Origin: Zhengitettix transpicula
Taxonomy: Eukaryota; Arthropoda; Insecta; Orthoptera; Tetrigidae
Reading direction: 5' to 3'
DNA length: 64,000 nt
Assembly (NCBI GenBank): GCA_037074705.1
Contig: CM073591.1
Span: forward strand, 183,607,432-183,671,431
The stretch's first letter is position 1. Each line of letters opens with the position of its first letter. Under the pieces are notes generated by a model. The model was not told where the DNA came from and did not search any database. It saw nothing but the letters and a program-made list of their open reading frames with translations. Shown one piece after another: positions 33,851-44,853 of the stretch. A program made the translations under genes and the position numbers.

Positions 33851-35004
33851 TATATTTAATTGTTACGAATATATTTGCTTTCAGGGGGTATTAAAAAGAT
33901 GAAAGAAATGGGAGATTATAAAAAGACACACGTAAGCATGATTGAAATCCAGCCTGTTCAATTAATGCGATAATACACACTACTTGACATTTTACGTTTG
34001 TTTAAAATCATCAAAGTATGTGGGAATAAATGCGGAAGTTTGTATGAAACCAAAAACATTCCGAGCTTTAAAACGTCTACAGGAATTTTTACATCGTAGA
34101 AAGATAAAAAATCCGTAATTCTACAGTAATTTTGGTTAAATTACAGTGATTTTGGTTAAATTAAATTTGAGATTTGACGGTGCTATTCACGTACATCCAG
34201 TGGAATCTCAACAGCTTTCCGCGTGCGGTCCGACAATTTTGTAACCACCTGACCAACTTGAGGTAAGATCCATCATACTAATCCGATTTCGTATCCAAAT
34301 TTGTTAAGAGACTTTTAAATCATGTATATGTTACCAAGTTTATCTTCAATTAACACCAAACGTCCACATTCAGCCCCAAAATATTTTTGAAGATAGATTC
34401 ATAATATTGTAACAAATAATACTCTAAGTTTGTTTAATCGTTATAAGTTTATAAATTTAAGTGTATTGTTGTGGTAAGTAATATCAATAAACACTATAAT
34501 TATTTTTGTAAAAAATATAAAAAGTATGAAGTTTTTATCAATTAGAATTTTAAAGCTTTATTAGTTCTGAAGACAAAATGTAATATTATTACACCTGTAG
34601 GGAAATAAGGCTTAATTACTGTTCACTAACATATTGAATTTTGGTTCCTGGAACCTATTGAAATAGTGCTAGTATTAATAGAAATGGAATTATTGTATTT
34701 AATTTCGGTTAGTTTCAAACCAAAATCCGTATTTTTCACGTATATACATAATTATAGGTATTATATATGCATAGGCCGTTACAAGAGAAATGTAAATATA
34801 GGGGTAAGCAAATATTCCAAATTGTATAGAAACCTTTTAATTAATTAAATACCAGAGAAACAGTATAACCAAGATTTACAATCAACCACGCTCTAGAATG
34901 TTAAATAACATAACGTAATCCTGGAAGCTCTACCTACAGCAGTCGAAACACAACACCAACAAACCCCAAATCAAGCGAAGCATGAAAGGGCGTGCTTATA
35001 TAGC
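33851..35004. other. AT-rich, no recognised feature
   Basis: No coding or repeat-end signal identified. Confidence 0.3.
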
Positions 35005-35550
35005 TCCGCAGGAGGAAGGATCGCATCAAGGAAGCCTGTAAGAGTATTCTCTCGCAGGTGTTCCTTCCCGGAGAGATCTGGAGGAGGCTACATTCGGGGA
35101 TGCCTTCACATGTCTCTGGTTTTTTGAACTAAGGTTCCCACATGCTGAGGTACCTCGGAATGTTTTGAGAGGTGTATGTTCCAGGGTCGCAGACCTCGGG
35201 CATACGGTAAGATGTGTCCGCTATTCCTATTGTAATAGTCGGCCAGTTGCCTCCTAAACCGGTCAAGGCTCGGCGAGGGGAAAGCTGTGACCCCACAGGA
35301 AACCCTCACCATCGGAAGGGCGTGGGACAAGTACGAAATGCCCGACCTACCCGATGCAGGTTTTTCTAGGGGTTTCCCTGCATCACTGTTAGACGAATTG
35401 CCGTGTAGGATCCTTAAACCATAGTCCGGGGGCCGTACTTAACCCTTGGCTACCTTCCTCTACCTTTCCGCATCTCCTCTTTCACACCCTTTCCTATGCA
35501 TAGTTACCACTATGTGGATCACCCTCTGTAGCCTGTCTACACCTTCTTCT
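35005..35550 (+). repeat. GC-rich retroelement 3' tail, copy 5
   Basis: The longest copy, including a 5' region with GTATTCTCTCGCAGG also seen in copy 3. It ends GTAGCCTGTCTACACC, followed by a TTC-rich run in place of an A tail. Confidence 0.75.
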
Positions 35551-35884
35551 TTCTTCTTCGAAGGATCGCGTGCAAGGTATTAAATAATATGGCGGAAGGA
35601 ACGGAGGGAGCATACCTGTGCTCAATTAATCATATTTTAAAATTGATTATTATGTAAATGTCTATTGATCAATTATCAGCACAAACGGTCAGGTGCATAT
35701 ATGCAGGTACGTATATAATAATCTACAATTATGCAAATAACCCTGTTGCAGATACGTGACTATATTTTTTTAATTATAGTTTAATGTCGCATTAACTTTT
35801 AGATCATTAGCGACTTACATCTGTTAAGTTCTACGTTTGTATAACAATTAAATTACTTTATACAACTCAGTTTTCATCGTAAAG
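35551..35884. other. No recognised feature
   Basis: AT-rich; nothing identified. Confidence 0.3.
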
Positions 35885-36400
35885 TCTATGAGGTTGTTTA
35901 TTGCTGCTGATGTGTTGCAAATCTCCATCATTGAATGGGCGGCTATGGTTGATCATCTTTTCTCGCTATTTTGGGGCAGTCAAAGAGGACATGAGGAATT
36001 GTTGTGGGCTCCTTGCATGAGCTGCATACCGACTGCGGAGATCTGGAAATCAAGAATGAGTGAGTGAAACTGGAGTACAATGTTCTTATTCTGGTTACAA
36101 CAACCTGTTGCCTTCGAGATAGTTATTTAGGGTACGATATTTCTTTGATGCTGTTGACATTTCTGAGGATGACTCCGCATTCCTCTGGTTTCACAGGTCT
36201 ACTCCACTTTTCCTCCAGTTCCTTGTAGAGCCCTACTCTGCAGTCCCTGCTGGTGCAAACTGGCAGGTTGCTGGATCTTCCTTGATGATCAGCTTCCATC
36301 TTCGCTAGGAGATCTGCCCTGTCGTGTCCTACTATGTCCTTATGCGCCGGTAGCCAGGCTATAGTGATCCGGTTTCCGTTTTCTTGTATTTTCAATAAAT
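35885..36400 (-). pseudogene. LINE RNase H end and zinc knuckle
   Basis: The minus strand reads NRITIAWLPAHKDIVGHDRA followed by DLLAKMEAD, the last RNase H block with its H..V.GHD..D. The linker VGLYKELEEKW comes next, then TRIRTLYSSFTHSFLISR and C-x2-C-x4-T-x2-H-x4-C before ARK. The last part parallels the end of the LINE at 1-830 (SRIRTLHTQLTHEYLFSR), so both come from related I/R1/LOA-type elements. Broken by a frameshift near 36115. The catalytic Asp/Glu region is absent. Confidence 0.8.
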
Positions 36401-36599
36401 TCTCTCAAGTCGATTTATGCAACCATTTCTGTGCGCTCTACTGGTAATTCTGTGTATTGCGTCCTTGGTTTGTTTATTATACATATTGCTTATTACCTAA
36501 CTTAGACTTACAATACACTGTTCTTAGTGATGAATGTACACTAAAAAAAACCCTCTACAATGCATAATCGCTGAATATACTGCTCTTCTCTTATGATTG

Positions 36600-37040
36600 T
36601 ATATTTAAATTCGATTATGCTTTGATTTTCTACCTAAAACTTAGTTTCTGGAAGCTGACTTGCCCCATCAGGGAAATTATTCCAGTTGATGACAGTCCTA
36701 TTTATGACTAAAATTGCCAACATTAGTTTCCGACATTATATTTTGAATTGATGGTCCCATCTAATGATATATCTTCAATTTTGGAGCTAACTCCAATCCG
36801 TGGCTTTACCCAGCACTAACTTTGAATAACACGTAAAGCCTTACTCTCTCCTTTCTTTGCTATAACAACTCCCAACGTAATTGTTTGTTTGTTTTTCTTT
36901 TGCATGATCTGGCCCTATTCTTACAAATTTAGCTGCCGTTTTCCGGATTTTCTCCCAAGAAGCCGGACGGTATTCCTAATTTGGTCCTTAGATTCTGAGC
37001 TCGCAGTTTTTAAATTCCTCATTATGAACGGTAGGAAATT
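36600..37040 (-). pseudogene. LINE C-terminal remnant, related to 11.4 kb
   Basis: In mixed frames the minus strand reads KTAAKFVRIGPDHAKEKQTN near 36.93 kb, CYSKLVLGKATDWS near 36.81 kb, WDHQFKI near 36.76 kb, and VINRTVINWNNFPDGASQLP near 36.68 kb. The last matches the F.NRTI..WN.LP motif that closes many Jockey/CR1-type LINE ORFs. It aligns at nucleotide level with 11390-11520. Heavily decayed. Confidence 0.55.
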
Positions 37041-38460
37041 CAACGCTTTATGGTTTCTGAAATTTACATTATTCTCCCATCCGAGGCATATTTTCTTTCT
37101 CAATATTAACAGGGTTAAATATTTATTAATACACAACTTTTGTATGGCTTGCTCTGCCATCGTCGTCAGTTTTATTGCGGTTACTTCTGCTATAATTATT
37201 AGAAGGATAAATATTTTAATTCATTGAATTAAATCCCGATAATTCTTTATTAATAATTAAGCATATATAGGATTATGATTTCAATTTGTTATATGTCATC
37301 CTGTTTGAACTATTATTTAGAAATTAAGAATACAACATATGTCGTTGAAATTAGTTTACCTAATACAACATCTGAATTTAATACTTTAGAAATGTATATG
37401 TTAGCGAAGGAATTTTGACAGAAAAACGTACTCAGTCTATTAAGTATTATATAACTATATTATTTATCAAGGCTGAAAGATGCGAAAAAATGCTAAATAT
37501 TTAGTAAAAGAATAAGAATGAAATCCATGAACACGAGCTCGTCTATAATTTACTAAATCACATTTTTCCCTGCCTAGTATTATAACTTCAATGAAGAATG
37601 GATATTATGTGTAAACATATAATACGCACAACTATTTATGTCAAGAAACAGTTGAATCGCTTTCAATCGAAGCTCAGTTCATGAGGCAATGTGACTCAGT
37701 TACAGGATCATCATGGATAATCTCTTCCTAGGCTAAGATCAGGTTAAGACAATTTGAGTAATTTTTGTTCGCTTTCTATATTTAATAGATAAAGATCTAA
37801 TAGAAAGTAAACATTATTTATTAATAGCACAGTTTTTTAAATTCTAATTTGTAGTCTTACATAAATATTTTAGGAATTAGGACGGGTTTGTGTTATTTTG
37901 GTTCAAGCTATATTCTGAAACATCATTAGATATGATAATAAGAAAGATAGCCAAATACAACCAAAACCAGTGATTATATAAATACCACACAACGTTTCTA
38001 GGATCCTTGTCCCTTTCTTCAGGTGCTAGAACGCCACAACTGAACTCTTCAGTTGACACAAGTCAAAAGCTGTCTGCTTCATGCACGTTTTCGTTCCTAA
38101 AAAAAGATATAATTATTACATAAATAACTTGTGCATCCGATGTTTAGTTTTGACGGCTCTTGAGTTTTTTTAATCACCTGACGTAATCAACAAGGTAGTG
38201 TGGTATTTATTTTATCACGTAATGTTCACCATTATTTGAGTATATGTTTATGTAATTTGGATCATTAGGTATTATTCTCGGTAACGTCGGTTTTTCCTTG
38301 TGGATTCTGTAACCTTCAAAACCGTTTTCCTGCATATGTACTAAACACGCTAATTGACATACAACACTTGTGTTAACTATTTTGAGAAAGCAAATTAAGA
38401 AATGAATATTTTAAAACATGCATGAAACAGTGTTCTAAATTTTATTTTGTATTCAGCTAG

Positions 38461-38463
<3 letters not shown>
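37041..38463. other. AT-rich, no gene recognised
   Basis: A 50-base stretch at 38160-38212 (AATCACCTGACG..., GTGTGGTATTTATTT) weakly resembles 20125-20190. Nothing else identified. Confidence 0.3.

Positions 38464-38509
<46 letters not shown>
38464..38509. repeat. (TA)n tract next to LTR sequence
   Basis: About 46 bases of alternating TA followed directly by TTGTAATATAC, the form of an LTR start. Confidence 0.9.
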
Positions 38510-38512
<3 letters not shown>

Positions 38513-38540
38513 AATATACACAATTACAAAATCTTTAATT

Positions 38541-38561
38541 TGGCCCACGTTTTGCTAGCCA
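38541..38561 (-). promoter_or_regulatory. Primer-binding-like site, minus orientation
   Basis: On the minus strand TGGCTAGCAAAACGTGGGCC follows the LTR end ATTACA with a 3-base spacer, as in the other LTRs of this window. Confidence 0.5.
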
Positions 38562-38564
38562 TTT

Positions 38565-39631
38565 TGTAATATTAAATTAGAAGTCGTTAATTAAATAAAA
38601 GTTTAATAAAATTTACAAACAATATTTATTTATTTTGTGGCAATCGATTAAAAAAAATACAAATTTATAATATTAATTTCTCAGGTTCTTCACTGGGTTT
38701 GATAATGGACACATCAATTATATTTAAAATCTTATTAACAAACAAATCACAATTAAAAGAAAAGAAATTTACTTGACACTAAAACTCGAACGAAATTTAA
38801 AAGTAAGAAGAATAACTCTGATTAACAATTAAAACTAGAACGAAATTTAAAAGTAAGAACGAAATTTAAAATGAGAACGAAATTTAAAATTATAACGAAA
38901 TTTAAAATGAGAACGAAATTTAAATTAAGAACGAAATTTAAAATGAGAACGAAATCTGACTTCTATCTTTTAATTACGTTTACATAATTAATTAATTTTA
39001 ACTTGTTACTGACATCTGTCTAGTTGATTCCAGCATACCTTTCGTTATCGAAACACACTATTGCGAGTTTTTTCACTGATTCTAAGATTCACAGATTTGA
39101 CACTGATTCTAATCAAGATTTATAGGATGTCAGGAACTCGGATGATCCTCCCTTTTGTTGTCAGCTACCTGTTGACTGCTTGCCTTAGGTGAATTCCGTG
39201 GAAGATTTGCCAGTCTTTACTGCTTTGGACTCGAACCGAAATTTTAGTATTTCTGGCCGGCTGTTGACACAAAACTGCTTTTACTTAGCAAGTTTCGACG
39301 TTATGCTTTCGTGAATGTTTTACTTTGTCCTCAGAAAAGTCCAGGCACCAACCAACTCTGTTAAATCCTAATCGCCACCGCTGTTGAATTCTCGTCACCA
39401 ATACTTCAGTTATACCTCGACGATGTCTTTCCGCGAACTGATTCTCGCAATGTTTTTCCGCGAACTGAACTCTCGTCTGGCTTTTTAGCACGCATACGTC
39501 ATTTTCGGAGCTTCCGACATAGTAAAGTAAGCTCACGTTTCATTGTCGCTTTGTTCTGGAAACTCCGCCGCTACAAAGGATTTCTCAAACAATTTAAATT
39601 TTTATGTTCAAACAATTAATGTCCTAATTGT

Positions 39632-39633
<2 letters not shown>
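38565..39633 (-). mobile_element. LTR in minus orientation, joined to a (TA)n tract
   Basis: On the minus strand it ends ...AATATTACA before the primer site and contains the shared motif AACCCAGTGAAGAACCTGAG near 38690. It carries an 18-bp tandem array (38783-38957). Its 5' end is a TA tract followed by GGACAATTAG, so the expected TGTAAT start is lost or rewritten. Confidence 0.6.
38783..38957. repeat. 18-bp tandem array AACGAAATTTAAA...
   Basis: At least seven near-identical units of AACGAAATTTAAAATGAG or AAGTAAG variants within the minus-oriented LTR. No similar array is seen in the other LTRs. Confidence 0.8.

Positions 39634-39678
<45 letters not shown>
39634..39678. repeat. (TA)n tract between LTR pieces
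   Basis: Alternating TA bounded on the left by the minus-oriented LTR and on the right by TTGTAGTGAATAATGG, a degenerate LTR-like start. Confidence 0.9.
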
Positions 39679-39681
<3 letters not shown>

Positions 39682-39880
39682 AGTGAATAATGGGTAAGTT
39701 TGAATTAAATCGGCACACGTTGTTCGCCAAAATGTAATGAATAATCGCTGCTTATTAGTTAAATTATTTAACAAAAAATTATTTAATTAATGTTACAATT
39801 AATTTGCCCTACGTTGGCACACCGAAATTTAATAAATAAATAAAATGATTTAATTTGCCCCACGTTGTGGAAGCCAAAAA
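39679..39880 (-). mobile_element. LTR-end fragments with three primer-site-like motifs
   Basis: On the minus strand, three primer-site-like motifs are seen: TTGGCTTCCACAACGTGGGG (about 39858-39877), GTGTGCCAACGTAGGGC (39806-39822) and TTGGCGAACAACGTGTGCC (about 39715-39733). The first and third directly follow ATTACA LTR ends. The block is a pile-up of LTR/primer-site junctions rather than a single element. Confidence 0.5.
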
Positions 39881-40925
39881 TGTAATGATTAAAAAAACAA
39901 TGATTAATTAAATAAAAAAATATTAAATTATTTAAACACTTATATTTTACACGCAACGTTTCGACGATTCAAAGTACTGTCGTCATCTTCATCGCCTAGA
40001 AGATGTCGACAGTGCTTTAATTCGTCGAAACGTTGCGTGTAAATATAAATATGCAAAACCCGTGTGAATTCCGAGAACTATGTATTGAACAACTTCACCG
40101 GGAAAGACTTCAATCTTTAATTATTTTTCAGTTTTAACAAATTGATAAATCGTTCTGGAAGTTTATTTTATTTTATGGAAATTCACTTTTGATCTGAGGT
40201 TAAATACATTTAAAATCTCAAAGTTTAGCAATTTGATAACACTTCTCTCAGGGTCGTTTACCTGGGCTTGATAAGTAAAGAACAATCAAAGAATTTATCA
40301 ACTAAGTAATTAAGATTCCAAAACCAAAAATGAGACGAACGAAATCTGACGAATACTTTTAACTATCGTTTACAAACTTAAATACTTTGGTTTCAACTTA
40401 CAAAAATTTCCTGCTGGTACCAGACTTAGTTTCGGGGCTCGGGGACACAATTTACACTAAAAAGGCCATGAATTACTGATTCTACACTTGATAGTCAAAC
40501 ACACGGACGTAGTTATTCGATCTTCCTTCGGGAATTGGATCTGCTGCAAGACATATGTCTTTACATGCAAAATGTTGATCTCAGTACGCGTAGGAATCTG
40601 AATGTCACGCTAAATATTTGATTATTCTTAGTGGTTTTTTACAAAGTATCACTCTGTCCAGACTTTATACTTGGATTTTAAAACTTATAACTCTCTCGGA
40701 TGAATTTTAAACTTGGGCAACGCTGTTCGTTCTCTCAATGTTACGATTTCTCCCTCCTACGATTTCAGACAGACTCCTTCCTCTCCCGACTACGATTTCA
40801 GACAGACTGGCTTCAGACAGCCCCGCGGTTCACAACAAAGCTGGCCTACCCATTGTCGTCTTTTGAAGAATTGGGGCCGTTAACAATCCAATTATTTAAA
40901 TAATTACTGGCCTCTAATTAGTATT

Positions 40926-40928
<3 letters not shown>
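39881..40928 (-). mobile_element. 1.05-kb LTR in minus orientation
   Basis: On the minus strand it begins TGTAATACTAATTAGAGGCC at 40928 beside the TA tract and ends ATTACA at 39881, with a primer-site-like sequence 3 bases on. The start is nearly identical to the LTR beginning at 60603. The motif AGCCCAGGTAAACGACCCTG near 40250 is a variant of the shared LTR motif. A foldback element lies within it at 39941-40118. Confidence 0.7.
39941..40118. mobile_element. Foldback insertion (Penelope-like end?)
   Basis: A palindrome of two ~48-base arms (39941-39989 and 40000-40047) with a 10-base loop. Both arms end in a CGTCGAAACG element. The following 70 bases (ATGCAAAACCCGTGT... CTTCAATCTTT) recur almost unchanged at 53491-53568, defining a family with a fixed 3' end. 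It lies inside an LTR. Confidence 0.6.

Positions 40929-40976
<48 letters not shown>
40929..40976. repeat. (TA)n tract shared by two head-to-head LTRs
   Basis: Forty-eight bases of alternating AT lie exactly between ATTACA (end of the minus LTR) and TGTAAT (start of the plus LTR). Confidence 0.95.
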
Positions 40977-40979
<3 letters not shown>

Positions 40980-42077
40980 AATAACCAGCTCAGAAAGACA
41001 TGAAGTCTGTTCTTATTTTTGTCAGATTTGTTTACAAACTGAGACTGGGGATCCTTGAGTGGTTGGTACATATTAAAAATAATGATAAAATGACGGATAA
41101 GTGGGCTTTTAGAGAAGGGAAGGACAAATAATTTGGGCATTTTGGCAGCTCTTAGGGCAAATTGTGTGACTGACGGAACCCTGAAAGGCATCATAACAGA
41201 TGGACGAGGCAATTATACTAAAAGGAGATGCTTATTGTAATTGATTAAGTGGCTCTCGGAGCGGGAGAAAGCTAACAGATGGGGTTTGTTTTGGCGAACA
41301 TGTAATTTCAAAACAACTGTGAAAACAAGGGAAGATTCTGGAGCCCGGATATAAATAAGAGGGCAGTTGGACAGTAATGAGGCTTCATTATTATTTTCGG
41401 TTGGAGAGGAGACGGACGTGTCAGCGGGGAGAGCGATGGTGCAGGTCCGCAGAGACGGACGTAGGGCCAAGGTAAAGTGGCCGAAACAATGTTATTTATA
41501 GAGAGGGGCATTGATTATCATTTCGTGTTTGAGAGGAGACGGACGTGTCTTGGGGGAGAGATCGCTGGTACAGGTCCGCAGGGTGGACACAGGGCCGAGA
41601 GTAATCATCAGTCAGCAGTCGTCAACAGTTGGGAGTTTCATCGTGGAGGTCTGTCTGAAAGCAGAGGGTAACGTCGTCAAGAGTGTGAGTGCAGCCTGTG
41701 GACTTTTAAGCCTGTATGAAGTGAGTGTGTGGACCAAAGAGCGTGTAAGCTTATTTTTCTGAATTAATAATTGTAAATTGCTAATAAAGGGTAAAATGTG
41801 TCAGATTTCGTTACTTTCGTTTCACTCGTTTCAATCATTTCGTTTTTCATTTATTGTAACTGTATTTGTTTAATTGTAACATTTTGTTCCGTTTACTTAT
41901 CAACCCAGTAAAGATCTTGAGGGTACCGAGTCCAATTATTTAAAATGTATTCTACGTAAATAAAATTGTTTTGAGCTATTAAATTTAATCAGATTTGTGT
42001 AATTGTAAATTTGTGTTGTAATAACAAAATAATTGTTTGTTTAAATTGGTAGTTTATATTTTATTTGAGGAATTACA
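40977..42077 (+). mobile_element. 1.1-kb LTR in plus orientation
   Basis: It begins TGTAATAACC immediately after the TA tract and ends GGAATTACA. A primer-site-like sequence follows 5 bases later. U3 carries a diverged tandem duplication starting at 41404 and 41531 (GAGAGGAGACGGACGTGTC). The shared motif CCCAGTAAAGATCTTGAGGG is at 41904. Short frames within it are not conserved in other LTRs. Confidence 0.75.
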
Positions 42078-42082
42078 TAAAA

Positions 42083-42102
42083 TGGCTACCACAACGTGGG
42101 GC
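42083..42102 (+). promoter_or_regulatory. Primer-binding-site-like sequence
   Basis: TGGCTACCACAACGTGGGGC, identical over 19 bases to the site at 18507. Only ~45 bases of internal sequence follow before the next insertion. Confidence 0.6.
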
Positions 42103-42148
42103 AAATTTCATTAATCAGAAATTTATTAGTGTTTATTACAATATATAT

Positions 42149-42594
42149 TGTAACCTGCTTACCCTTGCGGAATGTCAGAACACAAAATTTATGTGGGTTC
42201 AGCTCCCAACTTTGCTGGCAAAGGGCTCGATTAAAAGAACACATGTAAAAATCTAGGTCATTTATTAATACAATTTTAATGCAAGTTGGAAGCTCGCGAA
42301 TCACTACTGATGTGCGTATACATTAGTTGATTACATACGAATTCCTGGAGGTGGTCTCGGCGTCTGGATGCAGGAACACTTGCTGGCGTCACCATCCAAC
42401 ACTTCCCGGCTCCACGTTTTTCCACTTTCATACACGATCGCCGTCTCTCCAGTCCCGCTAGTCAACCACTACTGTCCCTTCCTCCCATCCAGCTATTGTC
42501 CGCCCTTACCTAAAAACCAGGTCATCCCCCTTCCACAGCGGTCATCCCTCGTGCTGTACAGTTTTTCGGGGAAACACTATTCTTTCACGTTACA
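42149..42594. mobile_element. Candidate solo LTR, TGTAACC...GTTACA
   Basis: Inverted ends TGTAAC and GTTACA enclose 446 bases of higher GC content, flanked by ATATAT on both sides (4-bp ATAT duplication possible but ambiguous in a TA tract). It does not resemble the larger LTRs internally. Orientation not determined. Confidence 0.5.
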
Positions 42595-42920
42595 ATATAT
42601 ATACACATATAGAGATAATGTTTCCAAAGCGAAGCATTTTTATGTTTGGTTTACCTCGTAAGCTGGTGCTAACGATTCAATTAATTGAAGCAAGTTTTAA
42701 TTGAAGATATCCTACATATATACGCAAGGTAGATAAACTGGAAGAAGAATCTCAGCGGTCTGTTCTTCTATCAGGTATGTGTCTGAGCGATTTGAATGTC
42801 TGTCTGCCAAAATGTAGATGGCTAGACTGCACATTGATAAGCGTGTGATCTGTCGTTTAGGCTGCAATTTAGGCGTGCTAACGGCAACGACCTTCAGATA
42901 ACATTTGTGGTTGTTTATGA
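42595..42920. other. No recognised feature
   Basis: Starts in a TA-rich run; nothing identified. Confidence 0.3.
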
Positions 42921-43490
42921 CTATCTGAGTGCCCGGCGTTGCCGGTGTATTTATTTAAATAATACCGGAAAAGGAATTGATTGGACACTAACCATTTGGT
43001 AAATAATTCATTTAACGAGCATGAATAGCGCCAGTGTTTGGAAAACTTACCCATTATATTCTCTTCTCCGACCTAATCGCTCAGCATCTAACTTCAAATA
43101 AACCAGGATCATGACTGACGGTACTTTAACAACACGGGAATTTTTCTACTATATAAAATAAGTGTCTAAATAAGCACGCCGAATTAAAAGTGAAAAAAAA
43201 ACTAATTTCTTAAAGTCTTAAAATACTGCTGGTTCCTTAAAGGATTACAAAAACAAAACCTTAAAACTATATACAGACCAAATTAAAGTAAAATAAAACG
43301 GCCGTTTTAGCGTGTTTTTAAACATCACCCCATGGGAATATCCTACTGCGCGAAAGGCCGACAGAAACCTTCACTGACGTGCGCACAATAACAATAAAAG
43401 TTTCATCGCAATCGGATTCATGGCAAAGGAACACATAGGGGACACATAGACAGACACACAAACATTCATTTTTAATAATTTTTTCATCGA
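42921..43490 (-). mobile_element. Non-autonomous Helitron, minus orientation
   Basis: The 3' end on the minus strand is ACCGGCAACGCCGGGCACTC then AGATAG, a one-base variant of the CTAG end. The interior and 5' part (GTCGGCCTTTCG, GTGCGCACGTCAG, AATGTTTGTGTGTCTG) match the copy at 53423. No Rep/helicase coding. Confidence 0.65.
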
Positions 43491-43815
43491 AGAAAAAGAT
43501 TTTAATTCCATGTTCGTAGTGACAATTATATTACTAATTTTCTCCAATAAAGGAAATTAGGAGTTTTCATTACAGGCACTCAAATAAATTTGTAGCCAAA
43601 TATCCTCTTTCCACAAATTTATTTTAATGCAAAACTGGAATTCAAAAATTGTGAAATGCATTAATTGTCATTTCGCGTAACAGCTGGCATAGGTCATTCT
43701 GTTCTTAATTCCGCCTATCATACATCATAGAAAGAAACAAATTGTCTTCCATGTACATTACACTACGTAAAAAATAATTATCGCTGTAACATAGTAATTA
43801 ACGTCTGTTTAAACG

Positions 43816-44202
43816 ATAATACTAAAAACGATAATAAAAAAACGACAACTTTACAGACATACTAAAATAGAGAAACAGAAAAAATTAAATTTAAATTAAA
43901 GTTAAAGTACGTTTCGGATTGGCGCCTTTTCTATATTAAGAGTGGAAATTGAAAAAAGAAAATTAAAAACAAAGATAAATGCATAAAGAAGAAAGATTTT
44001 AAAATGAAATATTATTTCTTAATAAGGCATATTGGCCCTTATAAATTTATATTTGTTTATAGTTATTTCTTCAATTTCTATTATCTTTTACCGTTGGAAA
44101 AATACGCCAAAGCGCGTCGAAATGTCCGGCACATTTAAATTTGAATTTATTAATTTTGTTTGTCTATTTTAGTTTGTAGGATTGTCGTTTTTAGTATTAT
44201 AA
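43816..44202. repeat. Large imperfect inverted repeat
   Basis: Arms 43816-43930 and 44100-44202 align in inverted orientation (AATACTAAAAACGA, ACTAAAATAGA.AAACA, AAATTTAAA, then a CGAAACG/CGAAATG element) around a ~170-base spacer. This layout resembles the other foldback elements here. Confidence 0.5.
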
Positions 44203-44853
44203 TAATTATTTCATATAAATTTAATTCAGATTGACTTTTTAAGTTTTTTATTATGTTAAAATATTCAGATGACCCGAGCCGGTTTCAACTTAGCAGCTGA
44301 CACGCGCAAAGAAAAACATTAATAAAAACGGGCTGCACTAATACAGATTGTAGTAGTTATTCTACATATCATGGTAATTAAAGTAAAATAACCTTCAGTT
44401 TTCTGTCATATATTTATTTGCACAATTTCTTAACGAATTATATATGCTGTTTCATTAAATAAATTACGTACTTTTTCAATATCAACGCCAAAGATACTCT
44501 AACTTAATTTCAAGTTTTCTCCTATTTTTCTTTAATTTTGGTAAAGAAAATGATATTGATTTTAGATCCGAAAATCTTTGAATTATTTAATTTTGAATGA
44601 ATACCAGTTGAAAAATTAGTACGAGTTTTTAGCTATCGACTGCTAAACCAGGGGTGAAAGAATTTAATAATTAAATAAATTAAAATAAAATAATCAATCC
44701 TATATAAATAATTAAAGAATTGAAAGTATATTTTTAATTTGACCGATGAATCGTTAAATGATAATTCGGTATTGTTGGTATAACAAATATAAAAATACTC
44801 TTGCATGTTTTTAAAAGAGAATTTGAAGTAAACATTTTAATTAAATTACTAAA
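44203..44853. other. AT-rich, no recognised feature
   Basis: Nothing identified. Confidence 0.3.

Noticed and set aside
39228..39250. GGTTCGAGTCC on the minus strand, a perfect tRNA B box
   Set aside because: No A box at the right distance and no cloverleaf; it lies inside an LTR.
41213..41762. Several 64-85 codon frames on both strands
   Set aside because: They lie in the U3 part of an LTR, overlap a tandem duplication and show no domain.
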